Shown: positions 17,492 to 26,577, counted from the first letter of the stretch. The stretch: DNA of 64,000 nt from Qipengyuania intermedia (GCF_019711615.1 NZ_JAIGNS010000001.1:434001-498000), one strand, 5' to 3'. Notes: generated by a model from the sequence alone, not told the origin. Numbers and translations: made by a program.

Positions 17492-17976
17492 TCGCGTACG
17501 GTGGCGATCCCCGCTTCCTTCTGGCGCTTGAGTTCCGCCTTCAGCTTGGCCGGATCGCGCGCGAGCACGAAACCGAAGCTTACCCCGCCTTCCTTGCCGA
17601 TGGTCGCATGGTGCAGTTTGTGCGCCTGGACCAGCCGCTTGGCGTAGCCTTTCTTGGGCACCCAGCGGAAATAGCGCTGATGCACCAGCCCGTCGTGAAC
17701 GAACGTGTAGATCAGGCCGTAGCAGGTGATCCCGAAGGCGATCCACCATAAGAGGTCCGACCAGACATAACCGACGGCAAACATGGCGAAGACGATGGTG
17801 CCGAACGTCACCGCGTAGAGGTCATTCTTTTCCAGTACATTATCGTGCGGTTCGTGATGGTCGCGGTGCCAGCCCCAGCCCCATCCGTGCATGATGTATT
17901 TGTGCGCCCACCAGGCGAATAGTTCCATCCCTGCGATCGACAGGAACACGGTGAGAAGGATGGCGGGAATGCTCAC
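17476..17976 (-). CDS. crtZ: Beta-carotene hydroxylase CrtZ
   Basis: 166 residues from a GTG at 17976 that overlaps the crtW stop (GTGA); the frame stays open upstream inside crtW but that is not CrtZ-like. The histidine clusters of the di-iron hydroxylase family are visible: HKYIMHG, HRDHHEPH, HDGLVHQRY and HKLHH, between hydrophobic segments. It hydroxylates the 3/3' carbons of beta-ionone rings, so with CrtW it can give astaxanthin-type xanthophylls. A C-terminal charged tail (AKLKAELKRQKEAG) follows. Confidence 0.95.
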   Translation of the reverse strand: MSIPAILLTVFLSIAGMELFAWWAHKYIMHGWGWGWHRDHHEPHDNVLEKNDLYAVTFGTIVFAMFAVGYVWSDLLWWIAFGITCYGLIYTFVHDGLVHQRYFRWVPKKGYAKRLVQAHKLHHATIGKEGGVSFGFVLARDPAKLKAELKRQKEAGIATVRESAGA

Positions 17977-18734
17977 TTGGAAATCTCTGGCAGCGACATG
18001 GTCTTTCGGGCGCGGGGCAGGCCCCACCATGGGACGTGCGGCGCGAGGTGATGCTCGTGATGATAGCCGAAATGGAAACAGCTGGCGAGCGATGCAAGGC
18101 TTGAGAAGCCGTCGCTGCGTGCATTGTGCCGGTCGGTAAAGCCGACATCGTCGTGTCGATGCGGGCGATAGGTGCCGAAGTAGAACAGCTGCAACGAGGA
18201 AGCGATCGCGGGTGCCCCGTAGAGCAGCACTATTTTGAGCGCCGATATGGAGAATACGGCCCAGTATATCGTCACGACGCTGCTGACGAACAGCACCGAC
18301 TGCCAGCCGAAATAGCGTTTCAGGAAGGTGCCGTACCACGGCCAGAACCGCGTCGGGTGGTCGGCGCTGAAATCGGGATCGTCGGCCGTGCCGGGAGCCT
18401 TGTGGTGCGCGAAGTGAGCATCGCGCATCTTGCGCCAGCCGAAGCCCGCGTAGAGAAACAGCAGCGCTCCACCGATCAGCCCGTTAAGCCGCCCGCCGCC
18501 CGGCGCGAGCGATCCGTGCATCGCATCATGGCTGACGATGAAAAGGCCGACCGAAAGCCAGCATTGCACGACCGCCATCGCCAGAGCGACCGGAAGCGTC
18601 TGCCAGGTGAGTTCGAACACGAACATGGCGAAGAGGTGCAGCGCCAGCCAGCTTGCGAAAATGGCGAAAGCCAGTGCAAGGCCGATCGCGGCCTGTCGCG
18701 CGTTGCCGGTTGTGATGTTCGGGGATGCGCCCAT
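17973..18734 (-). CDS. crtW: Beta-carotene ketolase CrtW
   Basis: 253 residues with four membrane segments and the ketolase histidine motifs SHDAMHGSL, AHFAHHKAPG and YHHEHHLAPHVPWW. It adds 4-keto groups to beta-ionone rings. Translation is coupled to crtZ. The rest of the carotenoid pathway (crtB, crtI, crtY) is not in the window. GTC-rich and GC-rich codon use is like that of its neighbours, so no sign of recent transfer. Confidence 0.96.
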   Translation of the reverse strand: MGASPNITTGNARQAAIGLALAFAIFASWLALHLFAMFVFELTWQTLPVALAMAVVQCWLSVGLFIVSHDAMHGSLAPGGGRLNGLIGGALLFLYAGFGWRKMRDAHFAHHKAPGTADDPDFSADHPTRFWPWYGTFLKRYFGWQSVLFVSSVVTIYWAVFSISALKIVLLYGAPAIASSLQLFYFGTYRPHRHDDVGFTDRHNARSDGFSSLASLASCFHFGYHHEHHLAPHVPWWGLPRARKTMSLPEISK

Positions 18735-18790
18735 GCAGCGGTTGTACCCTGCCCGGACCGCCTAGGACAAGCGGTTCGCGACAGGCAGGA

Positions 18791-19186
18791 TCAGTCCTTG
18801 AAGAAGAACTTGGTCACTTCTTCGCGCAGGCGAGCGGGACGCAGCGTTTCGGAATCGATGCAGCACCAGGCGCTTTTCACTTCGGCGAGCACTTCTTCCC
18901 CGCGCTGGATCACGGTCGAGTAGAACGCCCGCGCACCCTGTACCTTTTCCAGTACGGTGCTGGCGATCACCTCGTCATCGAGGAATGCCGGTTTGCGATA
19001 GGTAATCTCGTGCTTGAGCGCGACCCACGCCTTGCTCGCCACCTCTTCGGCAGGCGCGATCTTGTTCCAGTGGGCGAGGACCGCGTCCTGCACCCAATTG
19101 AGATAGCGGGCATTGTTCACGTGACCCATGAAATCGATATCGGAGGGAATCACGCGGATCGGAAAGGCGAAGGGCTTTGCTGACAT
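18791..19186 (-). CDS. 4HBT-type acyl-CoA thioesterase
   Basis: 131 residues. The hotdog-fold 4-hydroxybenzoyl-CoA thioesterase signature is clear: IRVIPSDIDFMGHVNNARYLNWVQDA holds the catalytic Asp and HVNN. Substrate unknown; relatives include YbgC/FadM and fatty-acyl thioesterases. Divergent from leuC across a 93-bp interval that holds both promoters. Confidence 0.88.
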   Translation of the reverse strand: MSAKPFAFPIRVIPSDIDFMGHVNNARYLNWVQDAVLAHWNKIAPAEEVASKAWVALKHEITYRKPAFLDDEVIASTVLEKVQGARAFYSTVIQRGEEVLAEVKSAWCCIDSETLRPARLREEVTKFFFKD

Positions 19187-19279
19187 GAGTGTAAGTAAAG
19201 CACGGAAAGGTTAACTTTGGAAGACTCTGGATTTGCCTTTTTGCGCGCGTGACATTCCTGCCGCAAACCTGTGCGCGAC

Positions 19280-20716
19280 ATGGCAAGCAAACCGCGCACA
19301 CTCTACGAAAAGATCTGGGACGCCCACGTCGTCGAACGGCAGGACGATGGCACTTGCCTCGTCTATATCGATCGGCACCTGGTCCACGAAGTCACCAGCC
19401 CTCAGGCCTTCGAGGCTTTGCGGGTTGCAGGTCGAAAAGTTCGCCGTCCCGACCTGACCCTCGCGGTCCCCGACCACAACGTGCCCACCACCGCGCGCCT
19501 TGCCGCCGATGGTTCACGAATCCCGATTGCCGATCCGCAAAGTGCGGCGCAATTGGCTGCGCTCGAGAAGAACGCGCCCGAATTCGGTATCCGATACATC
19601 GATGCGGTCGCGCGCGAACAGGGCATCGTCCACGTCGTCGGACCCGAACAGGGCTTCTCCCTCCCAGGCGCCACAATAGTGTGCGGCGACAGCCACACGG
19701 CGGCTCACGGCGGGATTGGCGCGCTGGCCTTCGGTATCGGTACAAGCGAAGTGGAACACGTACTGGCCACCCAGACGCTTCTGCTGCGCCAGTCGAAAAG
19801 CATGGAAGTGCGTGTCGAAGGCGCTCTCTCCGCCGGCGTCACGCCCAAGGACCTTATCCTGCATATCATCGGCGTGATCGGGACCGCAGGCGGCACCGGC
19901 CACGTTATCGAATATCGCGGCAAGGTCTTCGAGAAAATGAGCGTCGAAGGCCGTCTCACCGTATGCAATATGAGCATCGAAGGCGGCGCACGCGCTGGCA
20001 TCATAGCGCCGGACGACACGGTGTTTCGCTATCTCGAAGGTCGACCCTACTCACCCAAGGGTGGGGATTGGGACCGCGCGGTCGAATGGTGGCGCTCGCT
20101 CGCCACCGACGAAGGCGCGGTCTTCGACAAGAGCGTTGTCATCGACGCTGCCGATATCGAACCCACGGTAAGCTGGGGCACCAGCCCCGAAGACGTGGTG
20201 GCGATTGGCGACACGGTCCCCTCGCCCGATTCCTTCACGGATCCTTCCAAGCAGGACGCTGCGCGCAAGAGCCTCGACTACATGGGCCTCGAACCGGGAA
20301 CGCCGCTGGAAGATGTCGCGATCGAGAACGTTTTCATCGGCTCATGCACCAACAGCCGGATCGAGGATTTGCGCGCTGCCGCAGCGGTCCTGAAGGGCCG
20401 CACCAAAGCCGCCAATGTGCGCTGGGCCATCGCCGTGCCAGGATCCGGCCTCGTCAAGCAACAGGCCGAAGACGAAGGGCTGGACCGCATTTTCACCGAT
20501 GCCGGTTTTGAATGGCGCGAGCCGGGCTGTTCCGCCTGCCTTGCCATGAACCCAGACAAGGTGCCGCCGGGCGAACGCTGCGCGTCGACCAGCAACCGCA
20601 ATTTCGTAGGCCGCCAGGGTCCGGGCGCCCGCACCCATTTGATGAGCCCCGCGATGGCTGCTGCCGCCGCCGTCGCCGGTCACCTCGTCGACGTGAGGAA
20701 GCTATCGGGCGGGTAG
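19280..20716 (+). CDS. leuC: 3-isopropylmalate dehydratase large subunit
   Basis: 478 residues from the ATG at 19280 ([18 protein letters not shown]); an in-frame GTG lies 3 codons upstream. LeuC with LeuD isomerises 2- to 3-isopropylmalate in leucine synthesis. The [4Fe-4S] ligands are visible as GSCTNSR (~Cys 356) and [11 protein letters not shown] (two Cys), with the substrate motifs [13 protein letters not shown] and [12 protein letters not shown]. leuD is 1 kb further on, separated by two genes, a less common layout. Confidence 0.97.
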   Translation: MASKPRTLYEKIWDAHVVERQDDGTCLVYIDRHLVHEVTSPQAFEALRVAGRKVRRPDLTLAVPDHNVPTTARLAADGSRIPIADPQSAAQLAALEKNAPEFGIRYIDAVAREQGIVHVVGPEQGFSLPGATIVCGDSHTAAHGGIGALAFGIGTSEVEHVLATQTLLLRQSKSMEVRVEGALSAGVTPKDLILHIIGVIGTAGGTGHVIEYRGKVFEKMSVEGRLTVCNMSIEGGARAGIIAPDDTVFRYLEGRPYSPKGGDWDRAVEWWRSLATDEGAVFDKSVVIDAADIEPTVSWGTSPEDVVAIGDTVPSPDSFTDPSKQDAARKSLDYMGLEPGTPLEDVAIENVFIGSCTNSRIEDLRAAAAVLKGRTKAANVRWAIAVPGSGLVKQQAEDEGLDRIFTDAGFEWREPGCSACLAMNPDKVPPGERCASTSNRNFVGRQGPGARTHLMSPAMAAAAAVAGHLVDVRKLSGG

Positions 20717-20755
20717 GGTCTTGCCCTTCCATGCTCTGCAATCCATGAGACCATC

Positions 20756-20914
20756 ATGACCAAACTCCCCAAAGGCAAGGCCGCCATCGCAGGTGCGATC
20801 GGATCGGCCGCTATCGCCGCCGCGCTGCTCTATGCGAACAAGCGCCGCGAAAAGAAAAACCAGCCGAACCAGCCTGGCCCGATTCCTTCGGGGGAAAACC
20901 CCGAAACGGACTGA
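20756..20914 (+). CDS. Small single-helix protein between leuC and the MBL gene
   Basis: 52 residues: a basic N-terminus (MTKLPKGKAA), one membrane helix (IAGAIGSAAIAAALLYA), a basic cluster (NKRREKKNQ) and a Pro/Gly-rich tail. No known family recognised. It lies 39 bases after leuC and 23 before the next gene, in the same direction, so likely in the leu transcript. Confidence 0.6.
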   Translation: MTKLPKGKAAIAGAIGSAAIAAALLYANKRREKKNQPNQPGPIPSGENPETD

Positions 20915-20937
20915 TCGCCAAAGCGCAAGGAGCCCGC

Positions 20938-21780
20938 ATGACAAAGACCAGAACCACCTTGGCGGCCGCAGCTCTCGTCTTGGGCCTCGCCGCCCCGGCC
21001 AGCGCGCGGGACGCAGCCGATGTGGAACTGTGGCGTCTGGATTGCGGCACCATCGAATTGAGCGATGCGGGCCCCTTTTCCGACACGCACCTCTACGACG
21101 GCGAACCGCGCACGCTGACCGACAGTTGCTACCTCGTCCGCAATGGCGAGAATTACCTGCTGTGGGATGCCGGCCTGCCTTCCGCGCTGAAGGGCACCAG
21201 CGTGACGCAAATGGTCTTCACGCTCAGCGTCGAAAAGACCATCGCTGAACAGTTGGCCGAAATCGGCCTCGCCCCTGACGACGTCGATTTCGTGGGCGTG
21301 AGCCACTATCACGATGACCATATCGGCCAGGCGTCGGAGTATGCGGGCGCAAGGCTGCTGATCGGGCGCGGTGACGCAGAAGCAGTCACCTCGGGCGCGA
21401 TGGAAGCCACCCGCGCACAGCTGGCACCCTGGCTAGCCGAAGGAGCCGAGGGCGAAGTTACGCGGATCGCGTCGGACCATGACGTGTTCGGTGACGGTTC
21501 GGTCGTGATCAAGGGAATGCCCGGGCACACGCCGGGCCACTCGGTCCTGCTGGTCCGCCTTCGCGAGACCGGCAACGTCATGCTGACCGGCGATCTCTAT
21601 CACTTCGAAGAGCAGGTGACTAACCGCGGTGTGCCAGCGTTCAATACCAACCGCGCCGACACTCTCGCCTCATTCCACCGGTTCGACCAGATGGCAGAAA
21701 ACCTCGAAGCGACGGTCGTGATCCAGCACGATCCGCCTCACGTAAACCGCCTCCCCGCATTTCCCGGATCGGCAAAGTAA
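20938..21780 (+). CDS. Secreted MBL-fold hydrolase, AHL-lactonase-like
   Basis: 280 residues with a signal peptide (ends PASA-RDA). The metallo-beta-lactamase motif [10 protein letters not shown] supplies HxHxDH, followed by GHTPGHS, GDLYHF (bridging Asp) and a late His in IQHDPPH. This set and the spacing match the N-acyl-homoserine-lactonase branch. In known enzymes it opens lactone rings of quorum signals; substrate here is not proven. Its stop overlaps the leuD start by one base (TAATG). Confidence 0.85.
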   Translation: MTKTRTTLAAAALVLGLAAPASARDAADVELWRLDCGTIELSDAGPFSDTHLYDGEPRTLTDSCYLVRNGENYLLWDAGLPSALKGTSVTQMVFTLSVEKTIAEQLAEIGLAPDDVDFVGVSHYHDDHIGQASEYAGARLLIGRGDAEAVTSGAMEATRAQLAPWLAEGAEGEVTRIASDHDVFGDGSVVIKGMPGHTPGHSVLLVRLRETGNVMLTGDLYHFEEQVTNRGVPAFNTNRADTLASFHRFDQMAENLEATVVIQHDPPHVNRLPAFPGSAK

Positions 21781-22391
21781 TGGACAAGGTCACCGTTATT
21801 ATCGGCCGGGCCATTCCGCTCGGCCTCAAGAACGTCGATACCGACGTCATCATCCCTGCCCACTGGCTCAAGACCGTCAGCCGCGAGGGGCTTGGCAAGG
21901 GCGCCTTCGAGACGATCAGGCAGGCTCCCGGCAACCCTTTCGATGTCGAAGATTTCGCCGGTGCGCCGATCCTGATCGCGGGCGACAATTTCGGTTGCGG
22001 CTCCAGCCGCGAACACGCTGCCTGGGCAATGCTCGACATGGGCCTTCGCGCCGTGATCGCGCCGAGTTTTTCGGACATTTTTGCCGGAAACGCATTCAAG
22101 AACGGCATTCTCGCCGTCGAATTGCCGCAGGAACAGGTCGACCGCCTGCTGGAAGTGGCGAAGACCGATACCATCACCCTCGACCTGGAAAATCAGGTCG
22201 TGACAACACCCTACCAGGATCGCTTCGCATTCGAGATCGACCCGTTCCGCAAGCATTGCATGCTGGAAGGACTGGACGAAATCGGCCTCACGCTGAAGCG
22301 CGACGAGGCCATCGAGACACACGAACAATCGCGCGCTGGCAGCCTCCCCTGGCTCGATGCGCCACAATCATACCGGAGAGACGCAGCATGA
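21780..22391 (+). CDS. leuD: 3-isopropylmalate dehydratase small subunit
   Basis: 203 residues. The swivelling-domain motifs [31 protein letters not shown] and [17 protein letters not shown] are all present. It is the partner of LeuC. Start and stop overlap the neighbouring genes by 1 and 4 bases, so translation of lactonase-like gene, leuD and the quinone reductase is probably coupled. Confidence 0.97.
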   Translation: MDKVTVIIGRAIPLGLKNVDTDVIIPAHWLKTVSREGLGKGAFETIRQAPGNPFDVEDFAGAPILIAGDNFGCGSSREHAAWAMLDMGLRAVIAPSFSDIFAGNAFKNGILAVELPQEQVDRLLEVAKTDTITLDLENQVVTTPYQDRFAFEIDPFRKHCMLEGLDEIGLTLKRDEAIETHEQSRAGSLPWLDAPQSYRRDAA

Positions 22392-23386
22392 AAGCAGTAC
22401 TGTCGAAGGAAACGGGCGGTCCCGAAACCCTCGTAGTCGAGGATATCGAAGCCCCCACGCCCGGCAAGGGAGAGGTCCTCATCGACGTTGCCGCCTGCGC
22501 GATCAACTTCCCCGACACGCTGATCATCCGCGACATGTACCAGTTCAAGCCGCCGCGCCCTTTCGCGCCGGGCGGCGAGATCTCCGGCACAATCGAAGCG
22601 CTGGGCGAAGGCGTCGAAGGCTTTGCCGTAGGCGACAAGGTCATCTGCGGGGTCGGTAACGGAGGCCTGCAGGAAAAGGTCGCCGTTGCAGCTGCGCGCC
22701 TCTTCAAGGTACCCGAAGGCATCGACCTGGTGCAGGCAAGCGCACTTCTGATGACCTATGGCACGACCATCCACGGCCTGAAGGATCGCGGCGACATCAA
22801 GGAGGGCGAAACCGTGCTCGTGCTCGGCGCAGCAGGCGGTGTGGGCCTTTCGGCTGTCGAACTGGCGAAGGCCTATGGCTGCCGAGTCGTCGCCGCCGTC
22901 TCGACCGAAGAAAAGGGCGAAGTTGCCAAGAAAGCTGGCGCCGACGAGGTGGTGATCTATCCGCGCGCGCCGTTCGACAAGGACCAGTCCAAGGCACTTG
23001 CACAAGCGTTCAAGGACGCTGTCGGCCCCAACGGCGCGGACATCGTCTACGACATTGTCGGCGGCGATTATTCCGAACCGGCCCTGCGCTCGATCGCCTG
23101 GGAAGGCCGCTTCCTGGTGATCGGTTTTCCGGCAGGTATCGCGAAAATGCCGCTCAACCTGACGCTGCTGAAAAGCTGCGACATCCGCGGCGTTTTCTGG
23201 GGCGCTTTCACCGCCCGCGAGCCGGAACGCAACAACGCCAATATCGCGGAGCTGTTCGACCTCTGGAAGGCAGGAAAGATCAACCCGCTGGTTAGCGAAA
23301 CCTATCCGATCGAGCGCGCGCACGAAGCCATCGCCAAGCTGGAAAATCGCGGCGCGATCGGCAAACTCGTCGTGACAATGGACTGA
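22388..23386 (+). CDS. NADPH:quinone reductase (MDR family)
   Basis: 332 residues from the ATG at 22388, inside the leuD stop (ATGA). Medium-chain reductase pattern: GroES-like N-terminal half ([29 protein letters not shown]), then the Rossmann motif ([19 protein letters not shown]). No structural or catalytic zinc cysteines are seen, as in quinone reductases and enoyl reductases. Substrate unknown. Confidence 0.9.
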   Translation: MKAVLSKETGGPETLVVEDIEAPTPGKGEVLIDVAACAINFPDTLIIRDMYQFKPPRPFAPGGEISGTIEALGEGVEGFAVGDKVICGVGNGGLQEKVAVAAARLFKVPEGIDLVQASALLMTYGTTIHGLKDRGDIKEGETVLVLGAAGGVGLSAVELAKAYGCRVVAAVSTEEKGEVAKKAGADEVVIYPRAPFDKDQSKALAQAFKDAVGPNGADIVYDIVGGDYSEPALRSIAWEGRFLVIGFPAGIAKMPLNLTLLKSCDIRGVFWGAFTAREPERNNANIAELFDLWKAGKINPLVSETYPIERAHEAIAKLENRGAIGKLVVTMD

Positions 23387-23459
23387 TCGGGCGTTCTCGC
23401 CCTTGCCCCTTTGCCTCCCGATACCTATTCGGGAGGCAACTTCTTCCAAGGGGATAGAC

Positions 23460-23786
23460 ATGACCGACTTCAAGGATCGCGAACGCGGCGAAGAATCCAA
23501 GTTCGCCTTCGACCAGGAAACCGAATTCAAGATTGCCGCTCGTCGCAACCGGCTGCTGGGCGAATGGGCTGCCGGGCTGATGGGCCTCACCGAAGAAGAG
23601 ACCGATGCCTACAAGAAAGCCGTCGTCCAGGCCGATTTCGAAGAAGCCGGTGACGAAGACGTCGTCCGCAAGCTGCTGGGCGACCTGACGGCTGCCGATT
23701 GCGATGTCAGCGAGGCCGATATTCGCTCCAAGCTGGAAGAATGCTCGGTCGAGGCTCGCCGCCAGTTCATGAGCGACCAGAAGTAA
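23460..23786 (+). CDS. ATP synthase inhibitor zeta subunit (DUF1476)
   Basis: 108 residues. MTDFKDRERGEESKFAFDQETEFKIAARRNRLLGEWAA is the DUF1476 signature; this family includes the alphaproteobacterial F1-ATPase inhibitor zeta subunit. The N-terminal part is inhibitory in the characterised member and a four-helix bundle follows. A GGAGGCAACTTC / AAGGGG stretch precedes the start. No other atp gene is nearby. Confidence 0.9.
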   Translation: MTDFKDRERGEESKFAFDQETEFKIAARRNRLLGEWAAGLMGLTEEETDAYKKAVVQADFEEAGDEDVVRKLLGDLTAADCDVSEADIRSKLEECSVEARRQFMSDQK

Positions 23787-23790
23787 TCCG

Positions 23791-24024
23791 ATGCCGATGA
23801 AGGCAGATGACATCGTCGCGCTGATCGAGGAGGCGCTTCCGGGCGCGGTCGTCGAGATGCGCGATCTTGCAGGGGATAACGACCACTGGGCGGCGAAGGT
23901 CACTGCCCCGCAATTTGCAGGCAAGACGCGCGTCGCCCAGCACAAGCTGGTTTACGACGCGCTTGGTGGCCGGATGGGCGGCGAACTCCACGCCTTGCAA
24001 CTGACTACCCAAGCCCCCACCTGA
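23791..24024 (+). CDS. BolA family protein
   Basis: 77 residues (75 if the second ATG is used). It has the BolA fold pattern: VALIEEALPGAVVEMRDLAGDNDHWAAKVTAPQFAGKTRVAQHKLVYDALGG, with the C-terminal His used for [2Fe-2S] binding in partners. It is directly followed by the monothiol glutaredoxin gene, the known partner in iron-sulfur handling. Confidence 0.94.
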   Translation: MPMKADDIVALIEEALPGAVVEMRDLAGDNDHWAAKVTAPQFAGKTRVAQHKLVYDALGGRMGGELHALQLTTQAPT

Positions 24025-24066
24025 ATCCTCACCAGATTCACGTCAAAGACAAAGGCAGGGCACATT

Positions 24067-24399
24067 ATGTCCGATGTAAATTCACGCATCTCCGATCTCG
24101 TCGGCGGTAACGACGTCGTCCTCTTCATGAAGGGCACGCCGCTGTTTCCGCAGTGCGGCTTCTCCAATCGCGCGGTCGCTATCCTCGACCATTGCGGCGT
24201 CGCATATGAAAGCGTCGACGTCCTGCAGGACATGGAAATCCGCCAGGGCATCAAGTCCTTTTCCGACTGGCCGACCATTCCCCAGCTTTATGTGAAGGGC
24301 GAATTCGTCGGCGGCAGCGATATCATGATGGAAATGTTCGAAGCCGGTGAGCTTCAGCAGATGATGGACGAAAAGCAGGTCGCCAAGGCCGAAAGCTGA
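24067..24399 (+). CDS. grxD: Monothiol glutaredoxin (Grx4/GrxD type)
   Basis: 110 residues with the CGFS active site (PQCGFSNRAV), the KGTPLFPQ lead-in and WPTIPQLYVKGEFVGGSDI, the glutathione-binding region. It binds a bridging [2Fe-2S] cluster with BolA-type partners. The bolA-grxD pair is conserved in alphaproteobacteria. A strong terminator follows. Confidence 0.96.
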   Translation: MSDVNSRISDLVGGNDVVLFMKGTPLFPQCGFSNRAVAILDHCGVAYESVDVLQDMEIRQGIKSFSDWPTIPQLYVKGEFVGGSDIMMEMFEAGELQQMMDEKQVAKAES

Positions 24400-24423
24400 G
24401 TTTTTACGAGCTCTGAAACGGGT

Positions 24424-24461
24424 AAGGCCCGCCTGGGGGACGTCCAGGCGGGCCTTTTTAT
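24424..24461 (+). terminator. Rho-independent terminator after grxD
   Basis: AAGGCCCGCCTGG and CCAGGCGGGCCTT pair perfectly over 13 bp around a 7-base loop and are followed by TTTTTA. The rest of the 281-bp interval to the NUDIX gene shows no other clear element. Confidence 0.92.
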
Positions 24462-24680
24462 TTGGTGTGAGGCGGATCGGAAACCAGGGAAGATCCGCCT
24501 CTCGAAGACCAAACAGTATGCGAACAGGTATGCAGGCCCCGTGCCAAAACCACGCATGCGAGGGTTGGTGGGGAGAGCGATGGTTAACAAGGGCTCGCTG
24601 TCTATCAACTATGTAAAAAACTCCGACACGGAGCCCGTAATCGCTTGGCAACCGGCAGGACTGGCTGCAAACTTCAGACG

Positions 24681-25463
24681 ATGAGCGCGAACGCAGATAC
24701 CCCCGATCCCATACCCGCAGCGACGCTGGTGGTTTTCCGCAAGGGCCGCGAGGGACCGGAACCGGAAATCCTGATGACGATTCGTTCGCGCACCATGTCC
24801 TTTGCGGGAGGCATGGCAGTGTTTCCGGGCGGAAGGGTCGATCCGGAAGATTATGAGCTCGCCGCCGAGGCCTCGGCTTCTGCGGGCGATCCGGACGAAG
24901 TCGCGCACCGCATTGCGGCAATCCGCGAAACGCTGGAAGAGACCGGCCTCGCACTCGGTCTGAAAGGTGCAATGGACGCGCAGCGCGCCGCCGAAGCTCG
25001 CGCGTTACTGCTCGAAAAGCGTGCGCTGGCCCCGGTTCTGGAATCGTTCGACCTCGCGCTCGACCTCGATGCGCTGACCCCATTCGCCCGCTGGCTCCCG
25101 TTCGGCCTCGCGCACAATCGTATCTTCGACACCATGTTCTACCTGGCCGATCTCGGCACGGGCGCAGTAGATATCGAAGTCGATGCGACCGAAAATACGC
25201 ACCTATTCTGGGTCAGCGCCGCCGAAGCGTTGCGCATGGCTGAGCGCGGCGACATCTCGCTGATCTTTCCCACGCGCCGCAATCTCGAACGCCTGGCGCA
25301 GTTCGCGACCTTCGACGAGGCCCGCGACCACGCGCGGCAAACCCCGGTCCGCGTGATTACCCCGGAGGTGGTCGAGGAGGCGGACGGATCCTACCTCGCG
25401 ATCCCGGATGATCTGGGATATCCGATCACCCGCGAGGAGCTGACCAGCGCAAATCGGAGCTGA
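24681..25463 (+). CDS. NUDIX hydrolase (NUDT19-like subfamily)
   Basis: 260 residues from the ATG at 24681. The NUDIX box is split: GGRVDPEDY is followed by an ~18-residue insertion before RETLEETGLALG, the layout of the NUDT19/acyl-CoA diphosphatase-like branch. The catalytic glutamates (REtlEE) are present. It hydrolyses a nucleoside-diphosphate-linked compound; the substrate is not predictable. It is the last core-like gene before the island. Confidence 0.88.
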   Translation: MSANADTPDPIPAATLVVFRKGREGPEPEILMTIRSRTMSFAGGMAVFPGGRVDPEDYELAAEASASAGDPDEVAHRIAAIRETLEETGLALGLKGAMDAQRAAEARALLLEKRALAPVLESFDLALDLDALTPFARWLPFGLAHNRIFDTMFYLADLGTGAVDIEVDATENTHLFWVSAAEALRMAERGDISLIFPTRRNLERLAQFATFDEARDHARQTPVRVITPEVVEEADGSYLAIPDDLGYPITREELTSANRS

Positions 25464-25465
25464 AA

Positions 25466-25484
25466 ATTGGCGCACCCGACATGA
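25466..25484 (+). repeat. attL-like imperfect copy of the tRNA-Arg 3' end
   Basis: ATTGGCGCACCCGACATGA matches ATTGGCGCGCCCGGCAGGA at 36051-36069 in 16 of 19 positions, in the same orientation. It lies 3 bases after the NUDIX stop, where the gene content changes. Role as an attachment-site remnant is inference. Confidence 0.45.
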
Positions 25485-25595
25485 AGTGATGGGCACTGCA
25501 ATCGTTGGGAAATTCTAGTTTCCCTATCCTGATAACGGCAAATTTGGCCCTCATTCCAGGCATCCAAGGTCGGATTTATCATTTCCCATAGCTGA

Positions 25596-25662
25596 CCGTC
25601 CGCTTTTTCCCGCTTCGGACTCTCAGCTTATGTCCGATTTTGGGTGGGTAGCGGACATTTGA
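25596..25662 (+). repeat. Dispersed intergenic repeat, diverged copy R1
   Basis: Contains GTCCGCTTTTTCCCGC at the left and GGGTGGGTAGCGGAC at the right, the arms of the repeat family seen at R2-R6. The first third of the element is missing. Orientation is the same as in all other copies. Confidence 0.6.
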
Positions 25663-25690
25663 TCACAAATGCGTTGGTAGTGTATGTGCC

Positions 25691-25704
25691 TCCCAAATTT
25701 GGGA
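25691..25704. promoter_or_regulatory. 14-bp perfect palindrome covering the start of a ribosome-binding site
   Basis: TCCCAAATTTGGGA is a perfect palindrome, and its right arm runs into the GGGAGGA ribosome-binding site of the gene starting at 25715. It could be an operator or an RNA hairpin hiding the site; not tested. Confidence 0.4.
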
Positions 25705-25714
25705 GGATTTTAAT

Positions 25715-26242
25715 ATGAAGGTATTACTTTCTTCAGTCGCACTTTGCGCGATCACCCTAACGGGATGTTCGAATAATGTAGCGGATACGTCCAGCCAAGT
25801 TGCCGATGAAAACATGCTAGAGCGAAACAAGCGCCTGGCCGCGGAATTTTACGAGAAGCTTTGGTTTTCGAACAACACGGACGCTTACGCCGACTACGTT
25901 GCAGACGAATACGTAGTCCACGATATTGGTGATAGGAAGAACGTTACGGAACCCGCTATTGCGCAGAAGGAAGTGGCTGATCTTTTCCATGGGTTCGGGA
26001 CCTTGAGCGGCGAGATCGATTATCAGATCGCCGAAGGAGATAAAGTTGCGACGCGATGGTTCATTTCGCTGGATCCGAATGATCAAGGTCGGACGAAGGG
26101 AATGACCAAGGTGGAGCGCGTGCCAATCATCAATGTCTTCAGGTTCAATGAAGAAGGCAAAATAATCGAAATCTGGAACCACAGACACGACATTGATTTG
26201 CCTCAGCCGCCCGGTGGCGGAAAGCCGACAATAGAAGGTTAG
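25715..26242 (+). CDS. SnoaL/NTF2-like lipoprotein
   Basis: 175 residues. The signal peptide ends in a lipobox (LTGC at residue ~18), so the protein is probably a lipoprotein. Residues ~40-165 look like the NTF2-like SnoaL fold: FYEKLWFSNNTDAYADYVADEYVVHDIG, then VADLFHGF and DKVATRWFISL, ending in EIWNHRHDID. Some members bind or isomerise small molecules; function here unknown. GC is lower than in the core genes around the island. Confidence 0.8.
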   Translation: MKVLLSSVALCAITLTGCSNNVADTSSQVADENMLERNKRLAAEFYEKLWFSNNTDAYADYVADEYVVHDIGDRKNVTEPAIAQKEVADLFHGFGTLSGEIDYQIAEGDKVATRWFISLDPNDQGRTKGMTKVERVPIINVFRFNEEGKIIEIWNHRHDIDLPQPPGGGKPTIEG

Positions 26243-26286
26243 CCACGAGACACGTTCAGGGACGACCTTCGGATCTCAGTTCGAAC

Positions 26287-26373
26287 GTCCGCAAGCGGGT
26301 CGTTAGCCGCCGGTCCGCTCCTGGCACACCGCTAGCTCGTTGAAAGCGTCGCCAGATGGGTGGAGAGCGGAAC
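26287..26373 (+). repeat. Dispersed intergenic repeat R2
   Basis: ~87 bp: GTCCGCAAGCGGGTCGTTAG at the left, then GGTCCGCTCCTGGCAC, and a right end ATGGGTGGAGAGCGGAAC. The left GTCCGC and right GCGGA arms are inverted. It matches R3, R4, R5 and R6 closely. Confidence 0.85.
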
Positions 26374-26577
26374 CTAGGCGGACCCTGCTTCGCTGGCTTT
26401 CCTCAATCGTTCAGCTTGCAACTTGGCATTATCGACAGCGTCCTCTGAACATTCTGCCTCCGCCAGTTGATCGATCTCTTCGGCGGCGCGCTTGACCATT
26501 TTCCTGAGCACGATCTTTTCCTGCTCAGTGTTCTTAAGCTTATGACGGAGCGCGCGCTTTTCTTCATCCATCCACAC
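26374..26577 (-). CDS. Small charged coiled-coil protein, hypothetical
   Basis: 67 residues, or 65 if the third-residue Met is the start. Almost entirely charged helix (EEKRALRHKLKNTEQEKIVLRKMVKRAAEEIDQL), no membrane segment. Not recognised. Its stop abuts repeat R2 and R3 starts 33 bases beyond its start codon, so it fills one inter-repeat interval. It may be spurious. Confidence 0.4.
   Translation of the reverse strand: MWMDEEKRALRHKLKNTEQEKIVLRKMVKRAAEEIDQLAEAECSEDAVDNAKLQAERLRKASEAGSA

Noticed and set aside
17476..18339. 287-residue version of CrtZ
   Set aside because: The first ~121 residues are an out-of-frame reading of crtW; the GTG at 17976 fits the family length and the GTGA overlap.
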